Assembly (NCBI RefSeq): GCF_027744825.2
Contig: NC_071342.1
Coordinates: 10,993,501 to 11,057,500, forward strand
Reading direction: 5' to 3'
Length of the DNA stretch: 64,000 bases
From: Synchiropus splendidus
Lineage: Eukaryota; Chordata; Actinopteri; Syngnathiformes; Callionymidae
Both the position numbers and the translations under genes were made by a program. This document shows positions 1-13,740 of the stretch, piece by piece; the stretch's first letter is position 1; each line of letters opens with the position of its first letter. The notes under the pieces are model-generated. The model saw only the letters and a list, made by a program, of their open reading frames with translations, had not been told where the DNA came from and searched no databases.

Positions 1-454
1 AATGAAGCGGAGATTTAAAATTGTGCCCAGACCTCAGTTGACTCTTCGAGTGAAAAAAATCTGCAGCTTGACTGGATGATAATCTTCAACATGCTGAGCT
101 CCTCACCTTCGTGCATAAGGTCAGCGCAAAGAATTTATTCTGTGAAGTCCTGCGACGACAGATGTGAAGTGATGATGTGTCAGTAATATTGCTGATGTTG
201 CGTTTCTGGGTCTTCTTTGTGGTGTGGATCTGATAGCTCCTGAGGTCAGGGTGACTTTGAAGAACTTGTTCACGCTGATGAGCAGACAAATTGGAGTCAA
301 GTCCTCCAGTCAACCGAAGTGGTGGTGAAATGGTAGCAGTTCAACAGCAAAATGAGCTCGTGTTTATGGGTTAGAATGGAATGGCGGTCTCAGAACTGGG
401 AATGTCTCTGTGGAGAGCCGGGGTACTTCATTTGCCCTGTGACCTTCAGATACT
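1..454. other. Anonymous sequence
   Basis: The minus strand has a 75-codon frame (86-313) with no recognised domain and no splice or promoter context to support it. Otherwise I see nothing. Confidence 0.5.
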
Positions 455-755
455 GACTCATTTATGCTCAACAATACTGATCCGGATACAGACGGATCCT
501 TCTGTCCGTGCTCTGGGTTCAATTCCTCCGTGTTTGTGCACGTTTCCACAAAGCTTATGGACACGGCCCAAACAGAGCAGTACCACCAGAAACCCGATGG
601 GTGCAGTGTTGCTGTCACGACCTGATATGTAGCTCTAATAAGACACGAAGAAGACATAACAACGGCGGAAATTCTCTGTTCTCCAGTTGCGATATATTTA
701 ACGGCCTCACCGACTGCCCCCTCCTACAACGCTGCCTCTGCTTCTTCTATTGTGC
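455..755 (-). repeat. Interspersed repeat family B, copy 1
   Basis: Read on the minus strand, this matches two other places in the window (41636 and 47570). Shared blocks include TATATCGCAACTGGAG, CCGTTGTTATGTCTTC, TTAGAGCTAC, GGTGGTACTGCTCTGTTTGG, AAGCTTTGTGGAAA and ACAGAAGGATCCGTC. No inverted or direct terminal repeats could be defined, so the class is unassigned. This copy extends furthest at the start (GAAGCAGAGGCAGCG block). Confidence 0.65.
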
Positions 756-2130
756 AAGAGGTATGTTCTTCCACAGCCGCAATGTTGGCTGTTGAGTTTG
801 TGGTTGTCATAAACTTTTGAGTGTGGGCTGCTCCCCCTTGTGGGTGTTTTGTTGCAATACCAAGGAAAAGAGCACATGGAAGGATGTGATCAATGACGGT
901 AACATTGTTTGAAATGGACAGGGAAAATTTAATACATAAAATAGGCCTTACGTGTGAGGAAATGGATGAATAAAATATTGAAATACATAACCAGATAAAA
1001 ATCTACGGATGCAAGTACTTATTTAGTGTATTGCTAACATTAACATCTTTAAAATTTTATTTTCATGCGGCAATGGTTCAGTATTTACTACTAATAATTT
1101 ATATGAGGCTTTGATTCAGAGAATATACTTCACAGAGAGATTCATCTTAGTTGTTCTCAATGTTCATATCCAGGACCTGAAGAAGCGGATGATGGATGAA
1201 AATAGCCAGATGGAGAGGAGGAGGGGAAGACAGGTGATTTTAAAAGTGAGACAACCGTGGTGTCTCTCTGGTGTCTGCATTTGATTGACAGGAGACTATA
1301 GAGCGATTATATATAAACAAGGATATGAGAGATGAGTGACTCCCTTGTGCATCGCAATTAGAGCACTGAGACGTAATGAGTGGAATGATATACATAGGTC
1401 TGTGATGAAGATCCATCTGAAGCACATACACACACATTCACAAACAACTGCAGCTCATTGTTATTCCGTCGTCATTGTGCGCCTCTCTTCTTATCTCCAC
1501 TACTGTACTCTCACTCGTCTCTGCAGTCTCTTAACCAGGTCACAGCATGGCGGCCTACCTTCAAGGTGATGGAGAACATCCCTCTCGATGGAGTAAGTGC
1601 TGCAACAGCCTCTCGAAATAAGGTCAAGTACAGAATCCAGCCCTTTAAAGCTGCTTTGTTATTAAAATATTGTTGAAAACAATGCAGAAAATATATAAAA
1701 GTTGATCCTTTAAATCCCTGAGCAGAAGGTCAAACAGATTCCAACATGTCAGAGCTTTTCGCCTCCTTCAAGATTTGCTGCCTTCAGGGCACAGAAGAAA
1801 CACGTGGAGCCAACTTCACATCACATCATGTTAAGTTGCAGCGACTGTGCCGGTGGCCTGAACTATTCTCAGGGTACAGGTGACTCAATGAGGAAAGATT
1901 CAGGAAGCACATTTGGTAAATGGCGAGGGCTGATAACCCTGTCAGTTTGTCTCCGAACACATCATATATTCCCACCGGTTCTCGACAAGGTGATTTACAC
2001 CAACATCAGCGACAGAGAATATCAACTCTCCTGCTGACATTGGGTTGATTTTTCACCATCAGGTTGGTTTTCAAATATGTGGTTCCTTGTTTTTCTTATC
2101 TTCACCTATGTATAAGATGTGCTACTGAAG
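756..2130. other. Anonymous non-coding sequence
   Basis: AT-rich, with no repeats or exons recognised. Confidence 0.5.
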
Positions 2131-2215
2131 CAGGGGTGGCCAACCAGTCAGAGGCTAAGAGCCACATGGTTTTACTGTGTTGCTGAAAAGAGCAACTTCC
2201 TACAAACATGTGAGG
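2131..2215 (+). mobile_element. hAT-like element, left end fragment
   Basis: CAGGGGTGGCCAACCAGTC followed by AGAGCCACAT resembles the left end of teleost hAT/Charlie-like MITEs. No matching right end was found, so the right boundary is arbitrary. Confidence 0.45.
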
Positions 2216-5200
2216 CTGTAAGACTCACCTGAACAGCTGGTCACGTGACTTGGCACGTCCCTGTGTGTCACAAAAGATCAAGCGGCGTAGATAGAAATGT
2301 GTGCGCCATTTATTTGACTTATATATTGTTTTTACTCACCCCTGTCTGTGAGTGTGAGCGATGCTGCAGACTGGAGCGTCTCTTCTTCACTCCATTGAAT
2401 TAGACTTCACGATGATCAACAATGAATAATAGTTGAAACACATTCCATACCTTTAGTTTAAGGAATAACAAAGTGAAATGTGGAACTAAGTCATGTAAAT
2501 CGTGTTGATCGTGGATCTGATGACGCCCCAAGTCTTAGGACCACAACTCACATCCGTATTGAATGTGCTCCAAACCTCTCCTCTCTCGGCTTGGAGCTTG
2601 TGCGGCGAGGTTTATTGTTTACTTTTTCATCTTATTTCCTGCGAGGGTTAGTGTTAGTATTTTCGGGATAAGCTTTGGCATCCCAACAGAGCGGTGGTCT
2701 CTAGTGAGGGGTGGTTGCTGTATTTTTGTATTTTTGATCAGTATTAGGAGTGGCCTGTACCTTGAAACACAGAATCGTACCATGTATAAATGTAGAGTCC
2801 CTTATCGAACCATTAGGGGATGCGATCTGCTCCGTATCAGGAGGAGCCCTGAATGCACCACAGTGCTGACAGTTTGGTGTTTCTCTCTTATTGAGTCAAG
2901 AACCGTCGTCCTCTGTGTCTGCCCCACTGATTTGGGTTGTCAGGTAGATCAAGAACCTCTGGTACAACCAGAAACTGGAGGTGAGTCTCCATTGATTCAG
3001 AAGCTAGAATTGTGTGGGGCTACATCTGATTCAACAGGGCGTTGCAGTTTACACAATGCAGAGCTTCAACCGATGGAGTCGTGTGAGTTGTGGCAACTTT
3101 GTTGGCCATCAAAACAATCATATTTATGAAAACATTTCATAGATATTGTCAGTAAATATATATGTAATAGGATTACTTAGATGCAATGAAATGTGTTGTC
3201 TTTGCACAAATCCTTCTGGTTAGATATATGGCACAAAACAACAGATTTAGGATGTGTGCAAGTCTTCTGATGAGATTGTGAAGGAGGAAGTCCTGTAATC
3301 CAAGACACACACAGTAATTCAGCAGAATCCACCAGCGTGAGTGACTCTGAGGACACGGTGGATACACTGCAACAATCTTTGGGAGCAGTGAAGCTGAAGC
3401 TCTGTGTGGTGCGGTGATGATTGCAGATGGGCTGGTGCCTGCTGCCGAGCTTTTGATTTCACTCCTGCAATCCGAAGCACAGACAGAGGAAGAGTATTTA
3501 CGCAGCGGGAGGCCGCAGCATCTCAACAATAACAAATATAGATGTGCTGCTCATTATCCCAATCACTCTCTGCACATCCCGACTAGTTAGAGAGAAATCT
3601 TTACTCTGTACTGATCATGCAATGTTTATGTGCTTTGAAATCCAGACAAGAGAGGAAAAAGTTTCCTTCAAATCTCGATGATGTAAGAGAAAAACTAGCA
3701 TTGTTGCTCCAAAATCGCATATTTATAGTCTAAAATCATGAAACCAAATTTATTTTCTCTTTTAAATTCAGTCGCAAACCAAAGTAAACAAAAAGTCACC
3801 CTTCATTCTCTTCATGACTCTCTGTCATTCTTCATTCTCCATGGTGAGTTGTGTTGAACCATGCATAATGTGATGTCATCAACGAGCGTCATGACTTGTT
3901 TACCAGACGGCAGTTAGATTCACAAGCTCAACCTTTTGTAGATACCAAGTTTTGCATGCATTGAAAAACTTTAAAATAGACGTTGAAATCTATAATTAAA
4001 TCTGTGTGCGAAACTGCGCTGTGTAACGTGGTGCACAGCTGAAGGTGGCAGCCTTGGACTCACGCTGCTCAGAACACTATTCAACACCCCACCCTCTTAC
4101 AGCTCAGTTTATCCGCAACGCTGTGAATAAATACCATTTTGTTACAACAATGCATACAATGAAAGCAGAATTCTCACATCCCATAAACACATCATCCCTG
4201 ATCAAGGTGGAGCACCGAGCCTAGAGTCAAGTTAACAGTCTGCAACTCAAATATGATGTCATTTTTAACAACCCGCGATATACACCCACATAAAGGACCA
4301 TCATACCATCATGTCCAATTAAACAAGATTTATTTAGCTACTTCTCCTGGCGTCTTCTGTCAGCAAAAAACCTTCAGACACCAGAAATTGCTAGAACAAC
4401 CCCCCCCCCAATCAGTTTAATCGTCCATGTTTTTGTCTCGCCAGTGTGGAAGCGCTGCATGTGGCTTGTTCTTAGCATCTGTTTGAAACACCACGGTGCA
4501 TTATTAGATTCGGTTAGTTTCTATTTGTTTTCACGGTGATTTATTTGAGAGCTGCTCCAGATGGCTGGATGACTCCGAAAGTTGATAACGGTTTACAACA
4601 ATGCATAAATAAAACTGGATATTTAGCAATAGGCTTCATGGAAATTTGATCTTTACGAACAAAATAATAATTTCCATAATAACATTCTGCTTCATTCTTT
4701 ACTTGAATGAGCTTCCTAAAAAAAGTAAATGACCAAATCGCATGTAAGAGAATGAACATGTTTTCAAGCAACATATATTTTACTATCAGGAGTCAATCCT
4801 TCGATTCCAAATGAAATAATAATTATATATTATTATTCTTCTGATTGTAAATACTGTACTACCTATAGAAGCAGTCTGCTTCTATTCACTGGGAAGCAAC
4901 AGTGCGTCTTCAGCATGAGTGGCGTTTAAGATGTGGAGCTGCAGTGTTGGTCATGAGCAACCATTAACCCCCACAGGTAGGAAAAAACGTCAAATCACAG
5001 GGCGGCTGCTTTCCTTTAATGTTTTCCCGTGTTGCCGAGCATTTTGTGTGTAAAAAAATGCAGAGCCAGCAGTGGAAAGACGAAGCTACAAGAATAGAAT
5101 GCTGTTCCTTCCAGCACTTTGAAGTCTGATCTAGCTCCGAGAAGGATGTGACAGGAGGTGAAATGAAATCCTAAATCGAGGGAAAAAAAAAAAAAAAACT

Positions 5201-5536
5201 CTCTGAAGTCTTGTTACCATCCCTCCGCTGATGGTGGGCCGGAAAAAAAAATCACAGATAAAAAGTGTAGACTGTTACAGAGACGCCACTTCATATGTAC
5301 AAGTATATTAATAGTCATGTTGGATGTGAACACACTTATCTGTTGTCACCAGATTCTAAGGGGATGCTGGAGAACACGTGAGGGCTTTGCAAAATTGTGT
5401 TCTCATTTAACATTAACCCCTTGACTCCTGTCGCACTGTTCCTAGAGTACATTGAGTTCCCCGTGAGTGTGTTTGTTTTCTTGACTGACGAAGTGAGAAC
5501 ACATTTTGATGACATTCAGAGAGGCTAGACATGAAG
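2216..5536. other. Anonymous non-coding sequence
   Basis: Contains the longest open frame of the window (188 codons, plus strand, 2563-3129), which has no recognisable domain. Otherwise there are scattered A/T runs only. Confidence 0.5.
5181..5199. repeat. Poly(A) run
   Basis: Simple A tract in anonymous sequence. Confidence 0.9.
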
Positions 5537-5771
5537 CAAGGGTTGGGCAAACTGTTCCACAGAGGGTCACAGTGGGTGCAGGTTTTTCTTCCAACCAATC
5601 CAGAGGATGCCTGTTCACAAGTCGGGTGTCTTAGGAGTGGAAGCAGTCGATTGCCAGGCTGGTGTTGCTTGTTCCACCTGACACCTCATTGGTTAAACTG
5701 TGTGTGCTTGATAGGTTGGAACTAAAACCTGCACCACCCCGGCCCTTTGAGGACCGGTTTGCCCTCCTCTG
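5537..5771. mobile_element. hAT-type MITE (about 235 bp)
   Basis: The left end CAAGGGTTGGGCAAAC and the right end, reading CAGAGGAGGGCAAAC on the other strand, form long imperfect inverted repeats that continue through a TGCAGGTTT block on both sides. The design (CAGGGGTGGGC-like tips, no coding frame) is that of common teleost hAT MITEs. The flanks show a weak direct repeat: catgaag (5530-5536) against cattaag (5772-5778). Confidence 0.75.
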
Positions 5772-6010
5772 CATTAAGGGGTTACCAACATTACATATTC
5801 ACATCTAATGCATGGAGCAGTATAACTTCAATGGGGTTGAGTTATATTTAGATTTGAGGGTGTAGTCACTATTAATATGAATATTGTTGAAACTTTTCAA
5901 GATGATCAGTTTCATGGATGCACTCTGGCTTCATGATAGCCACGTAAATACAGGCAAATGGGACGCACTGTGTCATCCAACAATGTTCAGAAGCAGATCA
6001 AAACAAGTAC

Positions 6011-6697
6011 AGTGGTACCTCGGTTTTCAAACAAATCGAAGTTCGAACAAAAATTTCGAGATTTTTTTGCTTCAGATTTTGAACGAAAATCCAGAACTCG
6101 AATGCCCCCGAAAAAAGCCAGAAAAAACATAACGTGCGTGGACCGATCAGCTGACCCACGACGCGCTTTGTTATTGTGTATAACGCAGCCTCTGTATGCA
6201 GACGTGTCCCGTTAGCTACATTTACTGACTGTTTTTTATTCATATTGAGGTGTAAAACCTCTCCGCACTGGACCGTGGTAGAGTGTCACAGGGGAGGCGC
6301 TCAGGGGTCCAGGGTTTGATGTCCTGTTGTCGACTGCAGCTCGGACAGGGATGAGGCGAGTCTGGGACAGAGCGTTACTTGGTTTATGACTTTGTCACAG
6401 CCAAACTGCACAGAAGCGCACATTCAGAGCTGGACACGCACCGGGCACCTCTTCACTTCTGGAGAGACGTCACTCACTCGGCAACCCCTCCCACATGCAG
6501 CGGCCACACACATAGAGGAACAGCGCACTTGCAGCAGACACTCCACATTCACTCCTACAAAAGACTCTTTTAAGGCTTGGAACGCATTATTTCTTTTTCC
6601 ATTCATTGTAATGGGAAAAATCGATTCAGATTTCAAACAAATCGCTTCTCGAACGGCCGTCTGGAACGGATTGTGGTCGAGAACCGTGGTACCACTG
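6011..6697 (+). mobile_element. Family A Tigger-like MITE, copy 1 (687 bp)
   Basis: The left end CAGTGGTACCTCGG and the right end, which reads CAGTGGTACCACGG on the other strand, form terminal inverted repeats. The element is flanked on both sides by TA (6009-6010 and 6698-6699), as expected of Tc1/mariner-superfamily insertion. The internal sequence is shared with the three other copies (26668, 54217, 60971) and has no transposase frame. CAG...CTG ends with a TA duplication fit pogo/Tigger-type non-autonomous elements; the subfamily is inferred. The middle (about 6290-6350) differs from the other copies by small deletions. Confidence 0.8.
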
Positions 6698-6699
6698 TA

Positions 6700-9600
6700 G
6701 TTTGAAAAACAATAAAGAAGATCCATCACAGAGGAGGGAGGTCCACTTGTCATAGGTTGACACTGTCAAAACCTAAAAGGTAAAAATGAAGACAAGATTT
6801 AAAAAAGGTCAAAAACGCAGAAGAAAGTAGAAAAACAAGCCAGAGGACAGTTAGAATGAGGCCCAATGGAGAGCAGAGGAGACAGACTGAGACAAAGACA
6901 TGAGAGCAAGGCCTGTCATCACAGGATTAAGAGAAGATGGAAGTTCCACCTAGCTCTCCTTTTGAAATGATGAAAACAAGAACAACTTTCACTACGTCTC
7001 AGCTGAGCAAAAAGTCAGTACAGTCAACGTCTGCACAAAAAACAGTGGACTTCTGAACTGTGTCATAAGAAGTGTGTCATCAACTGCGCGTCAGGATTAA
7101 TAAATGAAGCAAAGCCCAAACTGTACTGACGTGAAAAATATGACTTATTGTCGTCCGCAGAGCCTCGTCTGAGTCACAGTCCTCTGATCCACTGTTGTGG
7201 GACGGTTCATTAAGGACAGCCTTAATGGAACTTTGCATTAATTATAACTAATACTTGAACATTCTGTAGCTTTTAGTGAGGCACATCAATATTAGAGGCA
7301 GAACACGAGGGGGACTCGACCAGGGGGGGGAGGTGGTCTTCTTCTGGTCCATGACTGCAGTTAACACGACTTGTGTCTGTGGAATAAGGATTATCAAGTC
7401 ATGTTATACAGAACCGTTCATACCACATGGTTAGTTTCAACTTAACCTTAACCTGGACAAACAACGTAAAGTTAGATCAGTGTTGAGTCATTCCACCCAG
7501 TCCGTATAAACTCTGCCCAATTGCATCTAATTCGACAATTTCACCCCCAGTTTTTCAGTGTTTATTTCTGTCTGTTTTCTGGAATCCAGATTGTAGAGAA
7601 TCCAGATTCTGAAGTGCTGATATGTATTTGTTGACATTCTTAACAATGAATTTGAGAGACATCTTTCCTCTTGCTCCTATTTCGCCTGTTCTGACTGATC
7701 TTTGATTCTGATCCTCTGAGTTGTGGGCTCAGGTTGGTTTGTCTGGTTTATTGAAGTGTGGCGGTTGCAGTGCATTATGGGATCATTGACCCATCATGAC
7801 AAGTTGATCGGTCAATGCACTTTTTGTTGAAGGGCCTTTAAAGCTGCAGTTGGTCGATATGTTTTGGTGCCATATTAAACTGTATTGTACTTAAGAATAG
7901 CTGTGCAAAACAGACCTTGGTTGAGCTCCTGAATTCTTGTTATAGTAAGATCTTTTTAAACCAATCACATACTTGCATATCAAGGGGGTGTGGTTTAGAT
8001 GCCACCCAAGTGTGTGTTCCAGTCTCTTCAACTACTGTAACCAGTGCAAATCATGGAACAGAAAATACACTATTTTAATTTATAGACAAGGACAGAATCC
8101 CAACAGAGAGAGGCATTAAAAGTGAGCAGAAATGACATGGCGGTCTGGTGGGACGATCAACAACAACCCTTTGAGGCAATTGCTTTTCCAAAGTTACCTA
8201 CTGTGCCAGGACCAAATAGTGTTACAGACCTCATATGACGCCATGCCAGTGGAGATGTGTTTCGACATGTGGAGCTGCCAAAATTTCCTATTCCCTCAGT
8301 TATTTGAGCTGCATGGTTACAGAGGTTTGAGTCTATCTCAGCCAAGAAGGTGGAGAGGCACAATTAAGTGTTTCACAAAGGAAGGCAAACCAAAGACCCA
8401 AAAAAGACATATCTAACTCTAACTGGGAAACTTTTCAAGCATCTGAGTGAGATCTTTTGTCCTCTCACCTGCAGGTATTCAATTATTTCTCCATTTACAA
8501 ATATCTTCAGGAGCACTTTCAAGAACAAACAGACAAGCATAGATTTTTATTTACAGACCTCCATACAGAGGCGCTTTTGGTCGGCACACCCTATTTGAAG
8601 CTTCAATTACGCTCAAATATCGACTGTGTGTATGAGTTTGAGTTCCCTGACAGTGGCTCATTAGAGCTCATAAATCCTCTGAAGGAAGTGGGTGAAGCTT
8701 TGAGTCCTCATCTGCTACTACACCGAGCATGTGCGTGCGCTTCGTAGCGGGCATGTATAACTGTCAATTAGGCTCAGGGGGTGAACTTTGTGGAGATAAG
8801 AGGGAGGTTCAAACACAGAGGGGAGTGGAGAGAGTTGAAAGAGAGGAGGCTGCAAACTGGTGGCAAATGGTCCAGCTTTTCCTCTTCACTTCCAATTTGT
8901 TTCTCCCCCATCTTTCACCAAATTGAGTTAATAATGCTGTGCTTTGAATTTTAGGACTTCGCAGATGAGGCCTCTCAACATGAGGTCAGCCATCGTCTCT
9001 GAGGTCAGAGACGTTTTTTTTTTTTATCTTTAAATTGTGTCTGATTGTTCCCTGCATTCTGCCTCCACCAGATGGAAAGTGAATGGCAGATTGTTTTTCA
9101 AACAGAAAGCAAGGAGACTCGCCGTAACCTCTCCAGAACATTCTCGGGTGAGGGCCGGCTCATGGCGACATGGTGGATGACGTCCTTCTCAGTCGGGGAT
9201 CAATTTGGCTCATCAGTCTTCCATATGTGGCGAGGTCACATGATTTCTAATTTTGTCTCCAGCACTGGCCAGACACCTCGAGGTGCAGAACCAAGTAGAG
9301 AAGTGTAGACAGAACCAGAAACCACAGAAAGCAATGAGGGCTGGAGCTCACAAGGCGGTGGCACATCATAAACTGAGACCACTGCTACCAATAAATATCA
9401 TCAGTATAGTCCATCTTTATTTGTTTTTTGGATCCACATTTTCCAACTATATAAGACAATGTTATATTAAGGGTAAAACGGAGTAATAATAAAATCTATC
9501 TGACCTATCACGCACAATTGAAATAACGGTTCAAACATATTCAAAGAATTACCACAAAAGACTGCCATCAACAGGCCGGCGGCTGTAACTACAAAGTGCC

Positions 9601-12600
9601 GTTAGGTACATGCAGTGAACGTGGTGGCACTTTAGTACTGATTTTCATGATACTGTATCATGAAAATCTTCGATTGTGAGTCACAAATAAGAGGTGGTAT
9701 TCCGTCTTTGGGATTTTTCTCTTTATTCTCAATAAAGCATATTACATTAAAAGCTATTTTACTTTGCCTGGCCATGTTTTAACAAAAACAAACAAACAAA
9801 AAAAACAAAAAAAAAATCATGTTCCTCCTTAAGATTCAATACAAATGAAAGAACCATTGTTAGAAATGAAGATAAATGTAACTAATAAAGCACAAGTAAA
9901 TGGGGCTAATAAACATTGGGTGAACATCCAAATACTTGGCAGCAGAAACATCTTTACATATTTTTTGCTTCCAAACCATTCAAGCAATTAATAAAAAGAA
10001 AAATCAGTTCGAAAGGAATGAAAATACCTTTTCTATATAACCCCCTTTCCTGTTGTGTACTATTGGGTTTTATTTTACTGCATGTATAGAAGTAATGGTA
10101 AATTCATATTTCAGCACTACCATCAACCTCATGACCACCATCTTCATTTCCAAAATAAATAGTGACTTTAGCTCCAGTGTCGACGAGTGGCTCTTTAAAT
10201 CGCCTCTTCATCACCTATATGAACAGAGCCCAGAAATGAAATCTGGATCACGGCCTCAATATGTCTAGCGCTGCTCTTCTTCACCTCCCACTGCAGCATT
10301 CATTATAAGTCTAAATTGAGGAGAATGGAAACCTTCTTGCAACTCACCCGGTGAATTCAGGGTCAAGTTCCCGTGCACCACTCATCTTCCCATCCTCAAT
10401 ATTTGATGAGTGACTTTTGCCTTAGATTTCTTGATCCAATGTCCAATCACCTTTTGTGTTCACACTGTCATGGACCAGCACAAGGTCTGTATCAATCTGA
10501 GCAGGATGTGAAGTGATGGAAACCAAACACAGATGAGTTTGTTGCTTCCTCTTCCAGGTTCTGGAGAATTGAATGAAGCGACGGGGCCTCGAGGGCCAAC
10601 TGGCAGCCAAGCTTTTCATGAATCTGCTGTTCGGTCTTCAATTATTCAGACAAGCTTGACCGTGGAAATAGCATCAACAGACCGAGGAGGCGGAGAAATG
10701 ATACAGTCGACTGACAAAATGCAACCTGATGCATAATTCCATGCTGCACTTCTATGGAAAGGCACAGGTGAAAGGTCACAAAGCAATTTCAAGGTGAGCT
10801 GCTTATTTCTGTGTCAATTTCATCGCTGTCTGTAAAAACTACTCTCATGACTTTTATGACAATTTCCACAATGTATTATTATTGTCAAATGTTAAAACTT
10901 TAAATAAAAAATGTATCTTCCTGTCTCTGTTTTTCATTGTCGCTCTCCTGCAGTCGAGTATGTCCCAGTCCCATGGCACAGAGCCCTCCAAACTGTCCAA
11001 CTTTCAAAGCCTGTCTCAATATTTAACACCAAAATATATCATTCTAAAGCAAGTCAGCGGATATTACCGTTCAAGGACGTCACTGAATACTCAATGAACT
11101 ATAAAAACTATCATTTATTTTGAAGGTAAATCAGTTTAATATCACAAATGTCAGCCTTGTTGTATTGGTTGTGACATTCTCTCCTGTTTGTTGCAAAGCT
11201 TCTGTTGTGTTAGGAATGAAAAATGGAGGAGACATATTAAAGTATTCATGTCGACTTGCAGACCTGCGGAGAAATGTCCCATCAAATGACAAAAGAGTGT
11301 CCCAGCTCTGCTGGTGAGGCCCAGGCAAACATCCATTATACCCAGTTCTTTACTTAAAATGTCCCAGTGACCCTGGAGGTCTAGTTAATCTTCATTCCCC
11401 TGCTGGTTTCCTCTGTGTCCCACCCTCACCTTCTCTCTTTCCCTGACATATAACCTCGTGCGGGAGAGCCTGACGCTGAGTCAGGTTTGTTGTCAGGGCT
11501 GGAGCACAGCCTGCCTGCATGAATGCTCAAGGAAGCTGGTGAATTCACATCGGTGATCTCATGAAAATGAGAAGATGAGCAGGGAGACGCCACTGAGGCG
11601 GACACACACTCGAAGGACTCGATGACGAAACCGATGGAGACACAGTCATCGTCTCAAAGCTAAGTGCAGATGCTGCGGTAATTTGAGTTTTGAACTTGAA
11701 TTAAAGATTCAGAAAGCTGCTGGAAACATTGGTAAAGTGTGATTAAGGCTCGTACTTCAGCAAGAGGAGGCAGGGCCAGGAGTCAGATTTGTGAATCAGC
11801 GAATCACATCGCCTTGTTTCGTATTGACGTTTGACTTGGCGTTTGTACAGCAGTGCAAAGTTATCAATATCCGCGGGTGGTTACACTGTACGTGGGTATG
11901 TAGCCGAAACAAAGGTGTGAAATATGCCGGTAAGATATAGTCCACAGAAACATCAAATGGACCAAATGCTATGACACGCTAATTTAAATGAGGAACAGCT
12001 CACACAGCTCATGCCTCATGCAAGACATCACCAGTTAAATGACACCTTCAGATTAAAAGAGAGAGATGGTTGCTATTAGCTTATTTTGAAGGATAGCTTG
12101 GCACCCGTAAAATACTCTTAAATGTCTGTAATGAAAAAAATGGGATAAAACGGGCTCTCTCAACAGACAAAGGAGCTGGAAGAGTGACTGAACTTCTGGT
12201 GCATGAGCGCAGAGAATGTGACCATAATAAAGACCTAAGACATAGTTCAAGGCATCAGTCAGTACAGCGGCAGATTAGTCAAGTTAGAGTTCATGACTCA
12301 GCTTCCGTTCCCGATCATGTCTTTTCAAAACTGGCATGCAGAAGATGAACAAATCGAGTTGCTGGTCTCAAGTCATTTTGGTGACTTAAGCTCATGAATG
12401 ACACATCAGGAGTCTTCCCATGATAAATGTTGTACTGCTGAGCAACCGAAAATGCCCTCTCGGCTTGGTGAGGGGAACATGGCTGCTGTGCTTTGTCACC
12501 TTTGAAATGTGACATGTGATGCTAAATCAGTCCACATGCTTTTACTATGTTGCGCAAACCTCGCTGCAGCAGAAAAACCAGGACGTAATTTCACTGACTT

Positions 12601-13507
12601 TTCCGGGGTTACAGCATCCGAAGGAAAAAGCTTGTCACTGACCCACCTGATGTTGCATTGAGACAAAGTCCATTGCCTCATTTTGGGCTCGAACGCATGG
12701 ATTCGCTCAGCTTCACACTTCCTCCCTTGTTTGCTGTCCCACCCTCTTCTGCCTCCTCCAATTACATCTCTTAGATCAGGCTCTTCTCATCTTTCAATCT
12801 GTCTCCCTCACTCTTCCTCCGACTGCCAGAAGTTTGATTGACACGACTCAGATTTCTGCAAGTTGCGTCATATTTTCTTGCCATTCTATATCTGTTGTGC
12901 TCATGAGCACACAGTGGATTGAGTTAAGTCTAAACAACTCAAAGACACGACCCAATCCGTTCAGATTTGAATTTCCCATTGACAGATCACTTCAACGAAA
13001 CATATCACCTATTCTTTTTTCTTCCTCCCCTGGAGAGAAGTTCGACTGATAGCTATTTCAGCAGCAATATTTTTGGATGAGTGGGCAGTGTTCCATTTTG
13101 GGTGTGGCGTTGTAAAAAAGACAAGCCATACGCGGGTCAATATTTCTGGCACGGTGGACGAACAGCGTGGATGAACTCATTCCTCGCTCACCAGAGGGGC
13201 TGTTAGATGTGACGGCCGCGCTGTTTCCCCTTGAACTCTGCGACATCAGATCCAATGTGACATGCCCAGCGCCGCTAAGCAGATCCGAACTGGCTCCTCA
13301 CTTCACACCAATCTGCACGGCCTCTTCACCGGGCAAATCCGTTTGTCTCCTTTAGGCGCAACTCACACACAACCTTGCCACTCGGCATCAAGCTAAATGG
13401 TTGTCAATTATGAAAGTGAAAGGGAATTTGTCAAGAGAGCCAGTGAGCTTTTTCTGAGCCACAAGAGACTCGTTCCGCTTTTTTTTACGGGTAAGTTCCA
13501 GTCAGAA
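6700..13507. other. Mostly unique non-coding sequence
   Basis: Apart from the hairpin at 9640-9668, no repeat or exon was recognised. Around 10530-10680 there is a mixed-composition patch with TCAATTATTCAGA-type motifs that looks like possible conserved non-coding DNA. Confidence 0.5.
9640..9668. other. Perfect 13-bp hairpin
   Basis: GATTTTCATGATA, a 3-base loop CTG, then TATCATGAAAATC. The arms are perfectly complementary. It is not associated with a recognised gene end or transposon. Confidence 0.9.
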
Positions 13508-13551
13508 AAGTTGAAAAAAAGGTATGTTTAAAAAAATTATAAAAAAAAATA

Positions 13552-13553
<2 letters not shown>

Positions 13554-13607
<54 letters not shown>
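13554..13607. repeat. (TA)n microsatellite, about 27 units
   Basis: Uninterrupted alternating TA. It is preceded by an A-rich block that is repeated just after it (see the second array). Confidence 0.97.
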
Positions 13608-13609
<2 letters not shown>

Positions 13610-13676
13610 TTGAAAAAAGGTATGTTTAAAAAAATTATAAAAAATATTCAGAATTGTTTTTATAATACAAAAAAGG

Positions 13677-13680
13677 AATA

Positions 13681-13738
<58 letters not shown>
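13677..13738. repeat. (TA)n microsatellite, about 30 units
   Basis: Alternating TA with one G interruption near 13686. The preceding text, AAGTTGAAAAAAGGTATG and on, duplicates that before the first array. Confidence 0.97.

Positions 13739-13740
<2 letters not shown>

Noticed and set aside
2563..3129. 188-codon open frame on the plus strand
   Set aside because: Longest frame in the window, but it has no recognisable domain, an unlikely composition (Cys/Arg/Ser-rich with no hydrophobic core pattern) and no supporting splice or promoter context. Likely chance.
4530..4560. Minus-strand codons ending ENK-stop considered for the zmat4 terminal exon
   Set aside because: The upstream AG lacks a polypyrimidine tract and the residues before ENK do not match the family.
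13554..13738. CRISPR-like repeat-spacer pattern
   Set aside because: Only two repeats around TA arrays in a vertebrate genome; this is a local duplication.
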